A stretch of DNA of 64,000 bases from JABFXX01 sp036489755 (GTDB lineage: Bacteria > Myxococcota_A > Polyangia > Haliangiales > Haliangiaceae). The DNA lies in the NCBI GenBank assembly GCA_036489755.1, contig DASXFD010000075.1, positions 124,001 to 188,000 of the forward strand, in the 5' to 3' direction. The position numbers and the translations under genes were made by a program. This document shows positions 45,693 to 54,505 of the stretch, piece by piece. Position 1 is the stretch's first letter, and each line of letters opens with the position of its first letter. A model generated the notes under the pieces. That model was not told where the DNA came from. It was given only the letters and a program-made list of their open reading frames with translations, and did no database searches.

Positions 45693-46381
45693 CGCTGCCG
45701 GCCGTCGCGATCCTGGCCGGCGGGCTCGCCACGCGGCTCGGCGAGGTCACGAAGACGATCCCGAAGGCGCTGATCGACGTCGCGGGCAAGCCGTTCATCG
45801 CGCATCAGCTCGAGCTATTGCGCACGGCGGGCGCGACGCGCGTGGTGCTTTGCATCGCCCACTTCGCCGATCAGATCGAAGCCGCGCTCGGCGATGGCAG
45901 CGCGTTCGGCTTGGAGATCCGCTATTCGCGCGACGAGCTCGAAGGCACCGGCGGCGCGCTGCGTCGTGCGCTGCCGCTGCTCGGCGACGCGTTTCTCGTG
46001 GTGTACGGCGATTCGTATCTGCGCGCCGATTACGCCGCCGTCGCGGCCGCGTGGCTCGCGAGCGGCAAGCTCGGGCTGATGACGGTCTATCGCAACGACG
46101 GCCGCTACGACGCGAGCAACGTCGAGTACACCGATCACGTCGTGCGCTACGACAAGCGGCAGACCGCCGGCATGACGCACATCGACTGGGGCCTCGGCGG
46201 ATTTCGCGCGGCCGCATTCGCGGGTTATCCCGACGGCAAGCTCGACCTGGCGTGCGTGTATCAAGATCTGCTCGCCAAGCACGAGCTATTCGGGTACGAG
46301 GTCTTCGACCGGTTCTACGAGATCGGCTCTCACGCCGGGCTCGAGGATACGCGCCGCCTGCTATCGAAGGAGCAACCATGA
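45689..46381 (+). CDS. hddC: D-glycero-alpha-D-manno-heptose 1-phosphate guanylyltransferase (HddC-like)
   Basis: A 230-residue nucleotidyltransferase. ILAGGLATRLGEVTKTIPKAL and VAGKPFIAHQLELL form the nucleotide-binding N-terminus, and VVYGDSYL holds the metal-binding Asp. It is expected to activate heptose 1-phosphate with GTP to GDP-D-glycero-D-manno-heptose. Stop and next start overlap as ATGA. Confidence 0.9.
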   Translation: MTLPAVAILAGGLATRLGEVTKTIPKALIDVAGKPFIAHQLELLRTAGATRVVLCIAHFADQIEAALGDGSAFGLEIRYSRDELEGTGGALRRALPLLGDAFLVVYGDSYLRADYAAVAAAWLASGKLGLMTVYRNDGRYDASNVEYTDHVVRYDKRQTAGMTHIDWGLGGFRAAAFAGYPDGKLDLACVYQDLLAKHELFGYEVFDRFYEIGSHAGLEDTRRLLSKEQP

Positions 46382-46977
46382 GCTACGCCCGCCAGCATCT
46401 CGACGAGTCCAAGCGCGTGATCGACGGCCTCGATGCCGAAGCGATCGAGCGCGTCGCCGACGTTCTTCGCGCCACGCGCGACCGCGGCGGCCGGCTGTTC
46501 TTTCTCGGCGTCGGCGGCAGCGCGGCGAACTGCTCGCACGCCGTGAACGACTTCCGCAAGATCGCCGGCTTCGAGGCCTACGCGCCGACCGACAACGTCT
46601 CCGAGCTCACGGCCCGCACGAACGACGAGGGTTGGGCCACGGTCTTCGTCGAGTGGCTGCGCACGTCGCGGCTCGACAAGGACGACACGCTGTTCATCTT
46701 CTCGGTCGGCGGCGGCAACGTCGACAAGAACATCTCGCCGAACCTCGTCCACGCGCTCAAGCTCGCGAAGGAGCGCGGCGCGAGCGTCGTCGGCGTGGTC
46801 GGCCGCGACGGCGGCTACACCAAGCAGGTCGCGGACGCGTGCGTGCTGATCCCGACCGTGAACGACCAGAACATCACGCCGCACTCCGAAGCGTTCCAGG
46901 CGGTCGTGTGGCACCTGCTCGTCTCGCACCCCAAGCTCAAGCAGACGCAGACCAAGTGGGAGTCGACGACGAAGTAG
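46378..46977 (+). CDS. gmhA: Sedoheptulose-7-phosphate isomerase (GmhA-like SIS protein)
   Basis: A 199-residue SIS-domain protein. LFFLGVGGSAANCSHAVNDFRK is the sugar-phosphate loop, SVGGGNVDKN and TPHSEAFQAVVWHL follow. GmhA converts sedoheptulose 7-phosphate to D-glycero-D-manno-heptose 7-phosphate, the substrate of HddA. The VGGG(N)V loop differs from the SGNS of enterobacterial GmhA, as is common in GDP-heptose clusters. The next gene starts 2 bp after the stop. Confidence 0.88.
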   Translation: MSYARQHLDESKRVIDGLDAEAIERVADVLRATRDRGGRLFFLGVGGSAANCSHAVNDFRKIAGFEAYAPTDNVSELTARTNDEGWATVFVEWLRTSRLDKDDTLFIFSVGGGNVDKNISPNLVHALKLAKERGASVVGVVGRDGGYTKQVADACVLIPTVNDQNITPHSEAFQAVVWHLLVSHPKLKQTQTKWESTTK

Positions 46978-46979
46978 CG

Positions 46980-47507
46980 ATGAAGCGCGCGGTGTTCCTC
47001 GATCGCGATGGCGTCTTGAACGCCGCGGTGGTGCGCGACGGCAAGCCGTATCCGCCGGCCAACGCCGCGGCGATGGAGGTGCTGCCGGGCGTGCCCGACG
47101 CGCTCGCGCGCTTGCGCGCCGCCGGCTACTTGCTCGTCGTGGTGACGAACCAGCCCGACGTCGCGCGCGGCAAGCAGACGCGCACCGAGGTCGAGGCGAT
47201 CCACGACAAGCTGCGCGCCGCGATGCCGCTCGACGCGATCTACACGTGCTGGCACGACGACGACGACCACTGCAGCTGCCGCAAGCCGAAGCCGGGCCTG
47301 CTCGTGACCGCCGCCACAGATCTCGGAATCGACCTGACGCAAAGCTTCATGGTCGGCGACCGCTGGCGTGACATCGAGGCCGGCGAAGCCGCAGGTTGCC
47401 GGCCGATCTTCGTCGATCTTGATTATCGTGAACGCAGGCCCGAAACTGCGGTACACGTGACCGACCTGCCTCACGCGGCAACCTGGATCCTGGAGCACTC
47501 GCCATGA
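46980..47507 (+). CDS. gmhB: D-glycero-D-manno-heptose 1,7-bisphosphate 7-phosphatase (GmhB-like, HAD)
   Basis: A 175-residue HAD phosphatase. FLDRDGVLN carries the nucleophile Asp, VVTNQPDVARG is motif II, CRKPKPGLL motif III and MVGDRWRDIEAG motif IV; the zinc-binding CWHDDDDHCSC is the GmhB/HisB-N signature. It removes the 7-phosphate of heptose 1,7-bisphosphate before guanylylation. ATGA overlap with the transaldolase gene. Confidence 0.93.
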   Translation: MKRAVFLDRDGVLNAAVVRDGKPYPPANAAAMEVLPGVPDALARLRAAGYLLVVVTNQPDVARGKQTRTEVEAIHDKLRAAMPLDAIYTCWHDDDDHCSCRKPKPGLLVTAATDLGIDLTQSFMVGDRWRDIEAGEAAGCRPIFVDLDYRERRPETAVHVTDLPHAATWILEHSP

Positions 47508-48220
47508 AGTCGATCGATCAGCTCGGCGTCAAAATCTTCGCCGACGGAGCGGATGTCAAAGGCATGGTCGAGATGTACGGCAAGCCGTACGTCAAAGGGT
47601 TCACCACGAACCCGACGCTGATGCGCAAAGTCGGCATCACCGACTACCGCGGCTTCGCGCGCGAAGTGCTCGCGCAGATTCCGGACCGGCCGATCTCGTT
47701 CGAGGTGTTCTCCGACGACTTCTCGGAGATGGAGCGCCAGGCCAAAGAGATCGCGAGCTGGGGCTCGAACGTCAACGTCAAGATCCCCGTCACGAACACG
47801 CGCGGCGAGCCAACTCACGCGCTCGCGCGCCGGCTCTCGCAAGCCGGCGTGAAGCTCAACATCACCGCGGTGTTCACGCTCGAGCAAGTTCGCGACATCG
47901 TCGCGCACCTCGATCCGAAGACGCCTGCGTTCGTTTCGGTGTTCGCCGGCCGCATCGCCGACACCGGTGTCGATCCGCTGCCGCTGATGGCCGCGGCGCA
48001 CGCGCTCGTGCACACGTTGCCGCACGCCGAGCTGATCTGGGCGAGCCCGCGCGAGCTGTTGAACGTGTTCCACGCGGACTCCGTCGGCTGCGACATCATC
48101 ACGGTCACCAACGACGTGCTCGCGAAGCTCGCGAACGTCGGCAAGGACCTGACGCAGTTCTCGCTCGAGACCGTGAAGATGTTCCGCGACGACGCCGTCA
48201 AGGCGGGCTTTCAGCTGTGA
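47504..48220 (+). CDS. Transaldolase / fructose-6-phosphate-aldolase-like protein
   Basis: A 238-residue TIM-barrel of the short transaldolase (TalC/MipB) class. KGFTTNPTLM, the Schiff-base Lys93 in NVKIPVTN, and NITAVFTLEQV mark the family. In this operon it probably shifts carbon between fructose 6-phosphate and sedoheptulose 7-phosphate, the entry metabolite for GmhA; that role comes from context. Similar transaldolase-like genes occur in other nucleotide-heptose clusters as far as I recall. Confidence 0.9.
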   Translation: MKSIDQLGVKIFADGADVKGMVEMYGKPYVKGFTTNPTLMRKVGITDYRGFAREVLAQIPDRPISFEVFSDDFSEMERQAKEIASWGSNVNVKIPVTNTRGEPTHALARRLSQAGVKLNITAVFTLEQVRDIVAHLDPKTPAFVSVFAGRIADTGVDPLPLMAAAHALVHTLPHAELIWASPRELLNVFHADSVGCDIITVTNDVLAKLANVGKDLTQFSLETVKMFRDDAVKAGFQL

Positions 48221-48224
48221 CCGC

Positions 48225-48584
48225 GTGATCATTCGCGCGCTGCTCCTGCTCGGACTGGCCTCGATCGGCTGGTTCGTGTTTCTCAAGCGGAACCGGCTGC
48301 CGTTTCACATCGTGGTCGTGTTCGCGCTGCTCGGCGTGGCCGGCGCGGCCGTGCTGTTCCCCGACATGACGCAAGACGTCGCGAACGTGGTCGGCGTGGG
48401 CCGCGGCGCCGACCTCGTGACCTACGTCTCGATCGTCGCGATCATGTTCGTGCTCATTCACTACTACACGAAGTTCGTCGAGCTGCAGCGCAAGCTCACC
48501 GAGATGACCCGCGAGGTCGCGATCATGCGCGCGGATCTCGACGAGGCGCAGGCCGATCCAGTCCACGTCGAGCCCCGTCGCTGA
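48225..48584 (+). CDS. DUF2304-like small membrane protein
   Basis: A 119-residue protein with three hydrophobic helices (residues about 2-20, 27-45, 64-82). LPFHIVVVFALLGVAGAAVLFPD, then DVANVVGVGRGADLVTYVSIV, and the charged tail with KLTEMTREVAIMRADL follow the DUF2304 layout; such proteins commonly accompany GT2 and GT-C genes. GTG start 5 bp after the transaldolase stop; it ends the glycan locus. Confidence 0.83.
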   Translation: MIIRALLLLGLASIGWFVFLKRNRLPFHIVVVFALLGVAGAAVLFPDMTQDVANVVGVGRGADLVTYVSIVAIMFVLIHYYTKFVELQRKLTEMTREVAIMRADLDEAQADPVHVEPRR

Positions 48585-48596
48585 TACTGTCGAGCC

Positions 48597-49673
48597 ATGG
48601 GTGTCGACATCCCGCTGTCGCTGATCGAGCGGCTACCGAAGACCGATCTGCACTGCCACCTCGACGGCTCGCTGCGGCTCGAAACCGTCCTCGACCTCGC
48701 GCGCCAGCAGGGCGTGAAGCTGCCGACGTTCGATCGCAAGGGCTTGTTCGACATGCTCTACGCCGGCGAGAGCGTCACGTCGCTCGACGACTACCTGCGC
48801 GCGTTCGAGATCACGCTGTCGGTGATGCAGCACGAGGGCGCACTCGAGCGCATCGCGTACGAGCTCGCCGAGGATGCGCACCGCGAGAACGTGCGCTACC
48901 TCGAGGTGCGCTATTCACCGCTGTTGCACGTCCGCGAGGGTCTGCGGCCGGCGCAGGTCGTCGAGGCCGTGCTGCGCGGGTTGCGTGCGGCGAAGCGCGA
49001 GCTCGGCATTCGCTACGGCGTGATCTTGTGTGCGATCCGCTCGCAGCCGGCCGAACAATCGCTGCGGATCGCCGAGCTGTGCGTCGCGTTCAAGAATCGC
49101 GGCGTCGTCGGCTTCGATCTCGCGGGCAGCGAGATCAACAACCCGGCGAAGGTGCATCGCGCCGCGTTCCAGCTGGTGATCGACAACAACATCAACTGCA
49201 CTGCACACGCGGGCGAATCGTTCGGCCCGGACTCGGTCCATCAAGCGATCCACAAGTGCGGCGCGCACCGCATCGGTCACGGCACGCGGCTCGTCGAGAG
49301 CGGCGACTTGTTGAACTTCGTCAACGACCATCGCATCCCGCTCGAGGTGTGCCCGTCGTCGAACGTGCAGACGCGCGCGGCCGCGTCGTGGGCGGCGCAT
49401 CCCGTCGACTTCTACGTCGACTACGGGCTCCGCATCACGATCAACACCGACAACCGGCTGATGTCCGACACGACGGTGAGCAAGGAGCTCTACCTCTGTC
49501 ACTCGCACTTCGGGTGGTCGCTCGACACGATCAAGGAGATCGTGATCTCGGGCTTCAAGAGTGCGTTCATGCCGTACCGCGAGAAGGCCGACCTCGTCGC
49601 GGAGATCACGCGCGAGCTCGCCACGTTCACAACGTCCGCGGCCGATCAGCCGAAGCTCGTCACAGCGTCGTGA
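48597..49673 (+). CDS. add: Adenosine deaminase
   Basis: A 358-residue metal-dependent hydrolase that converts adenosine to inosine. KTDLHCHLDGSLR holds two zinc ligands (His19, His21), CTAHAGES the third His and catalytic Glu, RIGHGTRL the catalytic His, and NTDNRLMS the final Asp ligand; the TDN form is the one seen in actinobacterial Add. CPSSNVQTRA is also typical. The 3' end overlaps the convergent lipoprotein gene by 14 bp. Confidence 0.93.
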   Translation: MGVDIPLSLIERLPKTDLHCHLDGSLRLETVLDLARQQGVKLPTFDRKGLFDMLYAGESVTSLDDYLRAFEITLSVMQHEGALERIAYELAEDAHRENVRYLEVRYSPLLHVREGLRPAQVVEAVLRGLRAAKRELGIRYGVILCAIRSQPAEQSLRIAELCVAFKNRGVVGFDLAGSEINNPAKVHRAAFQLVIDNNINCTAHAGESFGPDSVHQAIHKCGAHRIGHGTRLVESGDLLNFVNDHRIPLEVCPSSNVQTRAAASWAAHPVDFYVDYGLRITINTDNRLMSDTTVSKELYLCHSHFGWSLDTIKEIVISGFKSAFMPYREKADLVAEITRELATFTTSAADQPKLVTAS

Positions 49674-50481
49674 ACATGAACTGCACCGGCAACAGCGAGT
49701 TGCCGGAGAGATCCATGATCGAGCCGCTCAGCGAGACGGTGACGACCGACGCCGCCGGCAGCACCAGCGACGGCGTGAAGCTGTAGCTCGCGCCGCTGCC
49801 GCTGACGACGCCCGCGATCGGCGCGCCGGCCGTGACCGTGAAGCTCGTCCCGTCGACGCCGGTGACCGGCTCGCTGAACGCCACGACGATCGTCGCGTTG
49901 TCCGGAACGTTGACCGCGTTCGCGAGCGGGCTCGACGACGCGAGCATCGGCGGCTGGTTGTCGATCGTCGTGAATGTCCAGGTCAACGGCATGAGCGGCG
50001 CGGTCATCGTGCTGGTGATCATCGCGGTGACTTGTGCGCTGAGCGTCGCGCCGGCCGGGAGCTCGCTCGCCGGCATGAACGTCATCGTCAGCGTGCTGTC
50101 GTCGTAGGCGACGACGCCCGGCAGCTGGACGCCGGCGCTCGTGGCGACGAGGAACGAGCCCGTCGTGACGGTGTCGGCGACGAGCGACTGGTTCGCCGTC
50201 GCGGTGATCGGCGCGGTGCGCGAGACGCCGCTGGCGCCGTCGGTCGGCATCGTCGCCACGACCATCGGGGACAAGATCGGCGAGTCGAGCGAGCCGGCAT
50301 CGTGGACGCACACCGTGCTCGCCAGCGCACCGATGCGGTGGCAGATCGTGTCGCTACCGCACGTGTAGTCGTCCGGACAGGAGTTACCGGCGCCGCAGAC
50401 GAAGCCGCAATCCGGCTCGGGTACTCGATAACATGAGACACCAGCGAGGCAGATCAGCACTACGCTGTGGATCCGTCGCAT
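49660..50481 (-). CDS. Lipoprotein with two bacterial Ig-like (Big_5) domains
   Basis: A 273-residue exported protein. A basic start and hydrophobic core end at GVSC (Cys17), a relaxed lipobox. A short cysteine-rich segment (DCGFVCGAGNSCPDDYTC) follows, then two Ig-like domains of about 100 residues, each with the Big_5 pattern: TMPTDGASGVSRTAPITATANQ and later SSPLANAVNVPDNATIVVAFSE. Such domains are common on Myxococcota surface lipoproteins. No catalytic motif is seen. Confidence 0.8.
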   Translation of the reverse strand: MRRIHSVVLICLAGVSCYRVPEPDCGFVCGAGNSCPDDYTCGSDTICHRIGALASTVCVHDAGSLDSPILSPMVVATMPTDGASGVSRTAPITATANQSLVADTVTTGSFLVATSAGVQLPGVVAYDDSTLTMTFMPASELPAGATLSAQVTAMITSTMTAPLMPLTWTFTTIDNQPPMLASSSPLANAVNVPDNATIVVAFSEPVTGVDGTSFTVTAGAPIAGVVSGSGASYSFTPSLVLPAASVVTVSLSGSIMDLSGNSLLPVQFMFTTL

Positions 50482-50523
50482 CTCTGCGCGACCGTAGCAC
50501 GTGGTGTACCATTGCTACTTCGG

Positions 50524-51324
50524 ATGCCCGCGAAGATGGATCGCGATCAAGCGCGCGGCCTCGTCGAGCCGTACTGGCGGCGGCTCTACAACTTCGTGTT
50601 CCGGCTCACGCTCGATCGCGACCGCGCCGAGCGCTATCTCGTGGACATCTTCGCGCTCGCGGCACAGCGCATCGCGTCGCGCCCGACCGGCGATGGCGCG
50701 GAGCTCGGCTGGCTCATCGGGCTCGCGAACGGCTTGCTCGAAGAGCGCTTGCCGCGCCAGCCCGAGATCAACTTCGATACGCTCGACGAAACGTTGCGCA
50801 GCGAGGCCACGCGCACGGACGTGGTGCGATCGCTCAGTGACCCGCAGCGCGACTTCCTGCTGTGGGAGCTCAAGCAAGGTTGCATGACGTCGGTCGTCAA
50901 CTGCTTGCCGCCGGGCGAGCGCGCCGCGTTCGTCGTGTGCCACATCCTCAAGCTCCCCGACGAACAAGCCGCGACGAGCCTCGGCATCACGGAGAGCGCG
51001 TACAAGGTGCGACTGTCGCGCGCGCGCAAGAAGATCGGCGACTACCTCGCGCCGCGCTGCGAGCACGTCAACCCGAACAATCCGTGTCGCTGCCCGGCGC
51101 GCGTCGGCACCGCGCTCGCGAAGGGCTTCATTCGCACCGCCGCGCCCGAGCGGCGCGAGGTCTCGCTGCGCAAGCCCGAGATGCACGTCGCGTACGGTCG
51201 CTACGGCACGGGCGCGGGCAACGACGACGTGCCGATGCGCGACATCGCCGCGATCTACGGCAACCTGCCGGAGCCCGATCCGCCCGACGATCTGCTCGAG
51301 CGCCTGCTCGCCGCCGTCAGTTGA
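50524..51324 (+). CDS. ECF-like sigma factor (region 4 clear)
   Basis: A 266-residue protein. The N-terminal YWRRLYNFVFRLTLDRDRAERYLVD looks like sigma region 2; LPPGERAAFVVCHI, LPDEQAATSLGITESAYKVRLSRARKKI is region 4 with its helix-turn-helix. A long linker separates the two. A tail CEHVNPNNPCRCPAR and about 70 more residues are extra compared with a minimal ECF. ATG at 50524 chosen; an ATG at 50536 would also work. Its start lies 42 bp from the divergent lipoprotein gene. No anti-sigma gene is adjacent. Confidence 0.78.
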   Translation: MPAKMDRDQARGLVEPYWRRLYNFVFRLTLDRDRAERYLVDIFALAAQRIASRPTGDGAELGWLIGLANGLLEERLPRQPEINFDTLDETLRSEATRTDVVRSLSDPQRDFLLWELKQGCMTSVVNCLPPGERAAFVVCHILKLPDEQAATSLGITESAYKVRLSRARKKIGDYLAPRCEHVNPNNPCRCPARVGTALAKGFIRTAAPERREVSLRKPEMHVAYGRYGTGAGNDDVPMRDIAAIYGNLPEPDPPDDLLERLLAAVS

Positions 51325-51589
51325 CGACGAACTCGGTGTCGCCGCCGAGCACCGGCAGGTCATCGACCGCGACGCGCGACACGCGCGCCGATGACGGGCC
51401 GTGCTCGCACCACGCGAGCAGCTCGGCGATGCGAGCGTCGTCGCCTTCCGCTTCGAGCTCGACGGTGCCGTCGGGCAGGTTGCGCACCCAGCCGACCACG
51501 CCGAGCCGCCGCGCTTCTCGGCACGTCGTGGCGCGGAACGACACGCCCTGCACGCGGCCCGACACGATCGCGTGGACTCGGCGCGCCAT
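51317..51589 (-). CDS. acyP: Acylphosphatase
   Basis: A 90-residue protein of normal family length. GRVQGVSFR carries the phosphate-binding loop and catalytic Arg19, and GWVRNLPDGTVE holds the catalytic Asn37. It hydrolyses acyl phosphates in the cytoplasm. It overlaps the convergent sigma-factor gene by 8 bp and lies 4 bp after the pirin gene, so the two are probably co-transcribed. Confidence 0.93.
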   Translation of the reverse strand: MARRVHAIVSGRVQGVSFRATTCREARRLGVVGWVRNLPDGTVELEAEGDDARIAELLAWCEHGPSSARVSRVAVDDLPVLGGDTEFVVN

Positions 51590-51593
51590 GCGC

Positions 51594-52472
51594 TCAGTCT
51601 GCCGGAAAGCGCGGGCCTTCGGGCGCCGGCGTGAAGTCGACGTCGTCGCCGGGAATCTTCGCCCACGTTCCGGATCGCCACTTCTCGGCCATCGCCTCGA
51701 TCCGCTCCTTCGACGACGATACGAAGTTCCACCAGATGAAGCGCGGGCCATCGAGCGGCTCGCCGCCGAGCAAGACGAGCCGCGTCGGGCCATCGGCGAC
51801 CAGCGTCGGGCCTGCGTCCTTGCTCCACACGGCCATGTGCCGCGCCTCGAGCCGCGACGCGCCGGTCGTGACCGCACCTTCGACCACGTACGCGGCGCGC
51901 TCGGCGTACTCGCTCGGCAACGCGATCGCCGCGCCGGGCTCGAGCACGACGTCGACGTAAAACAGCGGCGACGCCGTGCGCACCGGCGACGCGATCCCGA
52001 ATGCCTCGCCGCACAACACGCGCGTCGTCGCGCCGCGCTCGACGTGCGCCGGTAGTGCGCTCGCCGGCGTGTGCTCGAAGAACGCGTCCGTCTCCTCGAG
52101 CGCTTTCGGCAGCGCGACCCACAGCTGCAAGCCGTGCACCGGCTTCGGCGCGCCGCCTTTCGCGATGCGCTCCGAGTGCGCGATGCCCTTGCCGGCGCTC
52201 ATCCAATTGATCGCGCCCGGCGCGATCGTCTGGTGCGAGCCGAGCGTGTCTCTGTGCACGATCTCGCCCTCGAACAAGTACGTCACGGTCGCGAGGTTGA
52301 TGTGCGGATGCGGCCGCACGGCCAGCTCGTCGACGCTCGCTGGCCCCATGTGATCGAGAAACGTGAACGGGCCGACCATTCGCCGGCCGATCGCGGGGAG
52401 CACGCGCCCGACGACAAAACCGCCGAGATCGCGAGCGCGCGCGACGATCTCGGTCTCGATCTCGACGCTCAT
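51594..52472 (-). CDS. Pirin-family bicupin protein
   Basis: A 292-residue cupin protein. VGPFTFLDHMGP, RPHPHINLATVTYLFEGEI and DTLGSHQTIAPGAINWMSAGKGIAHSE give the metal-binding His residues of the pirin N-terminal cupin; the C-terminal cupin ends with FIWWNFVSSSKERI. Pirins are Fe-binding; some have quercetinase activity, others bind partner proteins. ATG at 52472. Confidence 0.9.
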   Translation of the reverse strand: MSVEIETEIVARARDLGGFVVGRVLPAIGRRMVGPFTFLDHMGPASVDELAVRPHPHINLATVTYLFEGEIVHRDTLGSHQTIAPGAINWMSAGKGIAHSERIAKGGAPKPVHGLQLWVALPKALEETDAFFEHTPASALPAHVERGATTRVLCGEAFGIASPVRTASPLFYVDVVLEPGAAIALPSEYAERAAYVVEGAVTTGASRLEARHMAVWSKDAGPTLVADGPTRLVLLGGEPLDGPRFIWWNFVSSSKERIEAMAEKWRSGTWAKIPGDDVDFTPAPEGPRFPAD

Positions 52473-52504
52473 GCGAGCACGCTAGCACGCTAGAATCGGG
52501 AGCG

Positions 52505-52771
52505 ATGGACAAGGCCGGAGCCGCGCGGCGCGTCTTGCCAAACATCGAGCAGCTCGTCGCCGGCGCCGAGACAAGCCTGGCCGACGCGATCAGAGCTCAC
52601 GCGCTGCGCCCCAAGCTCGAGCGAGACGCGCGGATGGTTCGTCGTCTGAAGCTGACACTCGTGCGGTTCGAGTTGCTCACCAAGCCTGATGACGCGCAGC
52701 TCACTGCGACCAAGGCGACGTGGGAAGCAATATCCGAGGACGAGATCATCGCGATGTACACGGGACGGTAG
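52505..52771 (+). CDS. Small hypothetical protein
   Basis: An 88-residue open frame with ATG preceded by GGGAG at good spacing and a possible -10 (TAGAAT) just upstream. The sequence is charged and helical (ARRVLPNIEQLVAGAET, RMVRRLKLTLVRFELL), with no Cys cluster or transmembrane helix. I recognise no family. It fills the space between the divergent pirin gene and the next small frame. Confidence 0.55.
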   Translation: MDKAGAARRVLPNIEQLVAGAETSLADAIRAHALRPKLERDARMVRRLKLTLVRFELLTKPDDAQLTATKATWEAISEDEIIAMYTGR

Positions 52772-52799
52772 CGGCAGGCGGCTTGCAATCGCTTCGGGC

Positions 52800-52943
52800 A
52801 TGGTCACACCCGAGCCGCCGCCGCACCCCGGGACCGAAATCCCGCCGCAAAAAGATCCGCCGCCGAACGAGCCGGCGAAGCACGATCCGCCCGTCGAGCC
52901 GCCTCAGCCCGGCAACCCGCCAGAGCCTCCGATCGTCGACTGA
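52800..52943 (+). CDS. Very small proline-rich protein (tentative)
   Basis: A 47-residue frame, MVTPEPPPHPGTEIPPQ onward, with more than a third proline and a regular PPxxP pattern to the end. Small PEPP-type proteins are widespread in proteobacteria and of unknown role, but such strings also arise by chance in GC-rich DNA. It stops one base before the convergent hipA stop, in keeping with the tight gene packing here. Confidence 0.35.
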   Translation: MVTPEPPPHPGTEIPPQKDPPPNEPAKHDPPVEPPQPGNPPEPPIVD

Positions 52944-54179
52944 CTACGCTCGCGCGGCCGTCAGATCTTCGTGCTCGAACGCCGAGGCCATGCGATCGAG
53001 CTGTCGCTTCGTGATGCCCTGAGCTTGGGCGGACGTTCTCCATGCTGCGGTGCGCTTCGCGACTTCGCGTACGATCGCGTCTGAATCTCGCTTCCCGATG
53101 CCGAACGACGCGGTCACCGAGCGGGCGAGCTCGAGCGACGCGGTCTGCTCGGTCTCGTCGATCGCCATCGCGTGAATGCGCGGTTTGACGTCGGTTGGCA
53201 TGGGATTCAAGTCGAACGCGGGCGCGAGCCGCCAACCACCCTCGGCATGAATGAAGCCGTGGTTGCGTAGATGGTCGTCGGTGTTCGAGACCAAGATGTT
53301 GAACACGAGGCGCCGCCAGAGCTGGGCGAGATCCTCGCGCGGCGCGGCGCTCAGCCGCCGGGTCGTGTCCGCGAGCTCGACATAGCTGCGCACGTCGCCG
53401 TCGCGCGCTGCGAGCGCCGTTAGTGCGGACATGTATGGAATTCGTCGTGTGCCTGCTCGATCGAAGCGCTGCACGATCAGCACCGGCTTCTTCGAGACGA
53501 GCTCGAGCCGGCGCGGGGAAACATCGATTCGCGCGGCTGCCGCCATCGCGAGCGTCGCTGCTTCCCATCGCGTGATCGGCCATTCGTCGTCCCGCGACGG
53601 AAACTTCGCGATCGCGAGCCTGCCTTCAGCATCGCGGACGGTTGCCTTCGGTCGCGCGCCTCCGAGCGACGTGCCGGGTACGAGTAACAAGGCAAGGTCA
53701 TCGCCGGTGTCTCGGTCATCGATCACGGCTGCGGTCGCGCGCAACAGACGCGGTAGCTGGACCAGCGGCGGCACACGGCTGTCTGCGGTGAGAAACGTGG
53801 CGGCGTGGGGCTCGCGAAAGCGCAGCGCACCGAGACGGGTCTCGTCGGACACCAACGAGACGAAGTCGATTGCTCGCAGCGTGCGAGGCGCGCGCGCTTC
53901 GGCCTTTGCGCATGCACGCTCGTAACGCCTGAGCAGCGTTTGTCCCCAACGATCCGGGGCGCAATCCGCGAACGCGTTAAATAGCGCGCGCTCGGTGTGA
54001 AACTGGCCGCGCCCGAGGGGGAGCTCGGGGTCGAGCTCGAAGCGAGCGCGATCCGCGAGCCATTCTGGCGAGTACTCGAAGGATGCAGTTTCGTTGCCGC
54101 CGCGCGCACGAGCCCACAGCCGTCCAACGACGACGTTCGACGTTCCGCGGGCGAGCACGACCTCGAGCTCGCGCTCCAT
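52944..54179 (-). CDS. hipA: HipA-like Ser/Thr kinase toxin
   Basis: A 411-residue kinase of the HipA family. GTSLGGARPKA (170-179) is the phosphate-binding loop, AIAKFPSRDD holds the ATP-binding Lys192, NILVSNTDDHLRNHGF (about 294-309) carries the catalytic Asp, and APAFDLNPMP the metal-binding Asp323. HipA of E. coli phosphorylates glutamyl-tRNA synthetase and induces persistence; other targets are known in relatives. The start ATG shares one base with the hipB stop (TGATG). Confidence 0.92.
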   Translation of the reverse strand: MERELEVVLARGTSNVVVGRLWARARGGNETASFEYSPEWLADRARFELDPELPLGRGQFHTERALFNAFADCAPDRWGQTLLRRYERACAKAEARAPRTLRAIDFVSLVSDETRLGALRFREPHAATFLTADSRVPPLVQLPRLLRATAAVIDDRDTGDDLALLLVPGTSLGGARPKATVRDAEGRLAIAKFPSRDDEWPITRWEAATLAMAAAARIDVSPRRLELVSKKPVLIVQRFDRAGTRRIPYMSALTALAARDGDVRSYVELADTTRRLSAAPREDLAQLWRRLVFNILVSNTDDHLRNHGFIHAEGGWRLAPAFDLNPMPTDVKPRIHAMAIDETEQTASLELARSVTASFGIGKRDSDAIVREVAKRTAAWRTSAQAQGITKRQLDRMASAFEHEDLTAARA

Positions 54180-54505
54180 CAGGGCCTCGCTCGCGGCCGG
54201 ATGCGCTTCGGCAGATGCTCATCTTCGAGCTGGATCCCGAGGCGGTCGGTCGCCGGATCGACGAGCGCAGCGAGGCGGTCCACCATCCCCAACACGAACA
54301 GCACGCTCGCATAGATTCCGAGCGAGACGGTGGCGTCGCCGCGCTCGACGCGGCCGAGCGTCTTGCGCGTGATGAACGCGCGCTCGGCCATCACCGCCGT
54401 CGAGATCCTACGCCGCCTGCGTGCCGCCGAAATGTCCTCTCCGAGCTTGGCCAGCGCGCGCTTGACCTGAGCTGGCAGGGCGCGTATCGCCGCCGAGCGT
54501 TTCAT
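54179..54505 (-). CDS. hipB: HipB-like XRE-family antitoxin/repressor
   Basis: A 108-residue DNA-binding protein. The XRE helix-turn-helix spans about residues 20-75 (DISAARRRRRISTAVMAE, FITRKTLGRVERGD, SLGIYASVLFVLGM). The C-terminus is basic. Order hipB-hipA with a 1-bp overlap is the usual toxin-antitoxin layout; HipB should neutralise HipA and repress the operon through the palindrome that covers its own start codon. Confidence 0.9.
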   Translation of the reverse strand: MKRSAAIRALPAQVKRALAKLGEDISAARRRRRISTAVMAERAFITRKTLGRVERGDATVSLGIYASVLFVLGMVDRLAALVDPATDRLGIQLEDEHLPKRIRPRARP

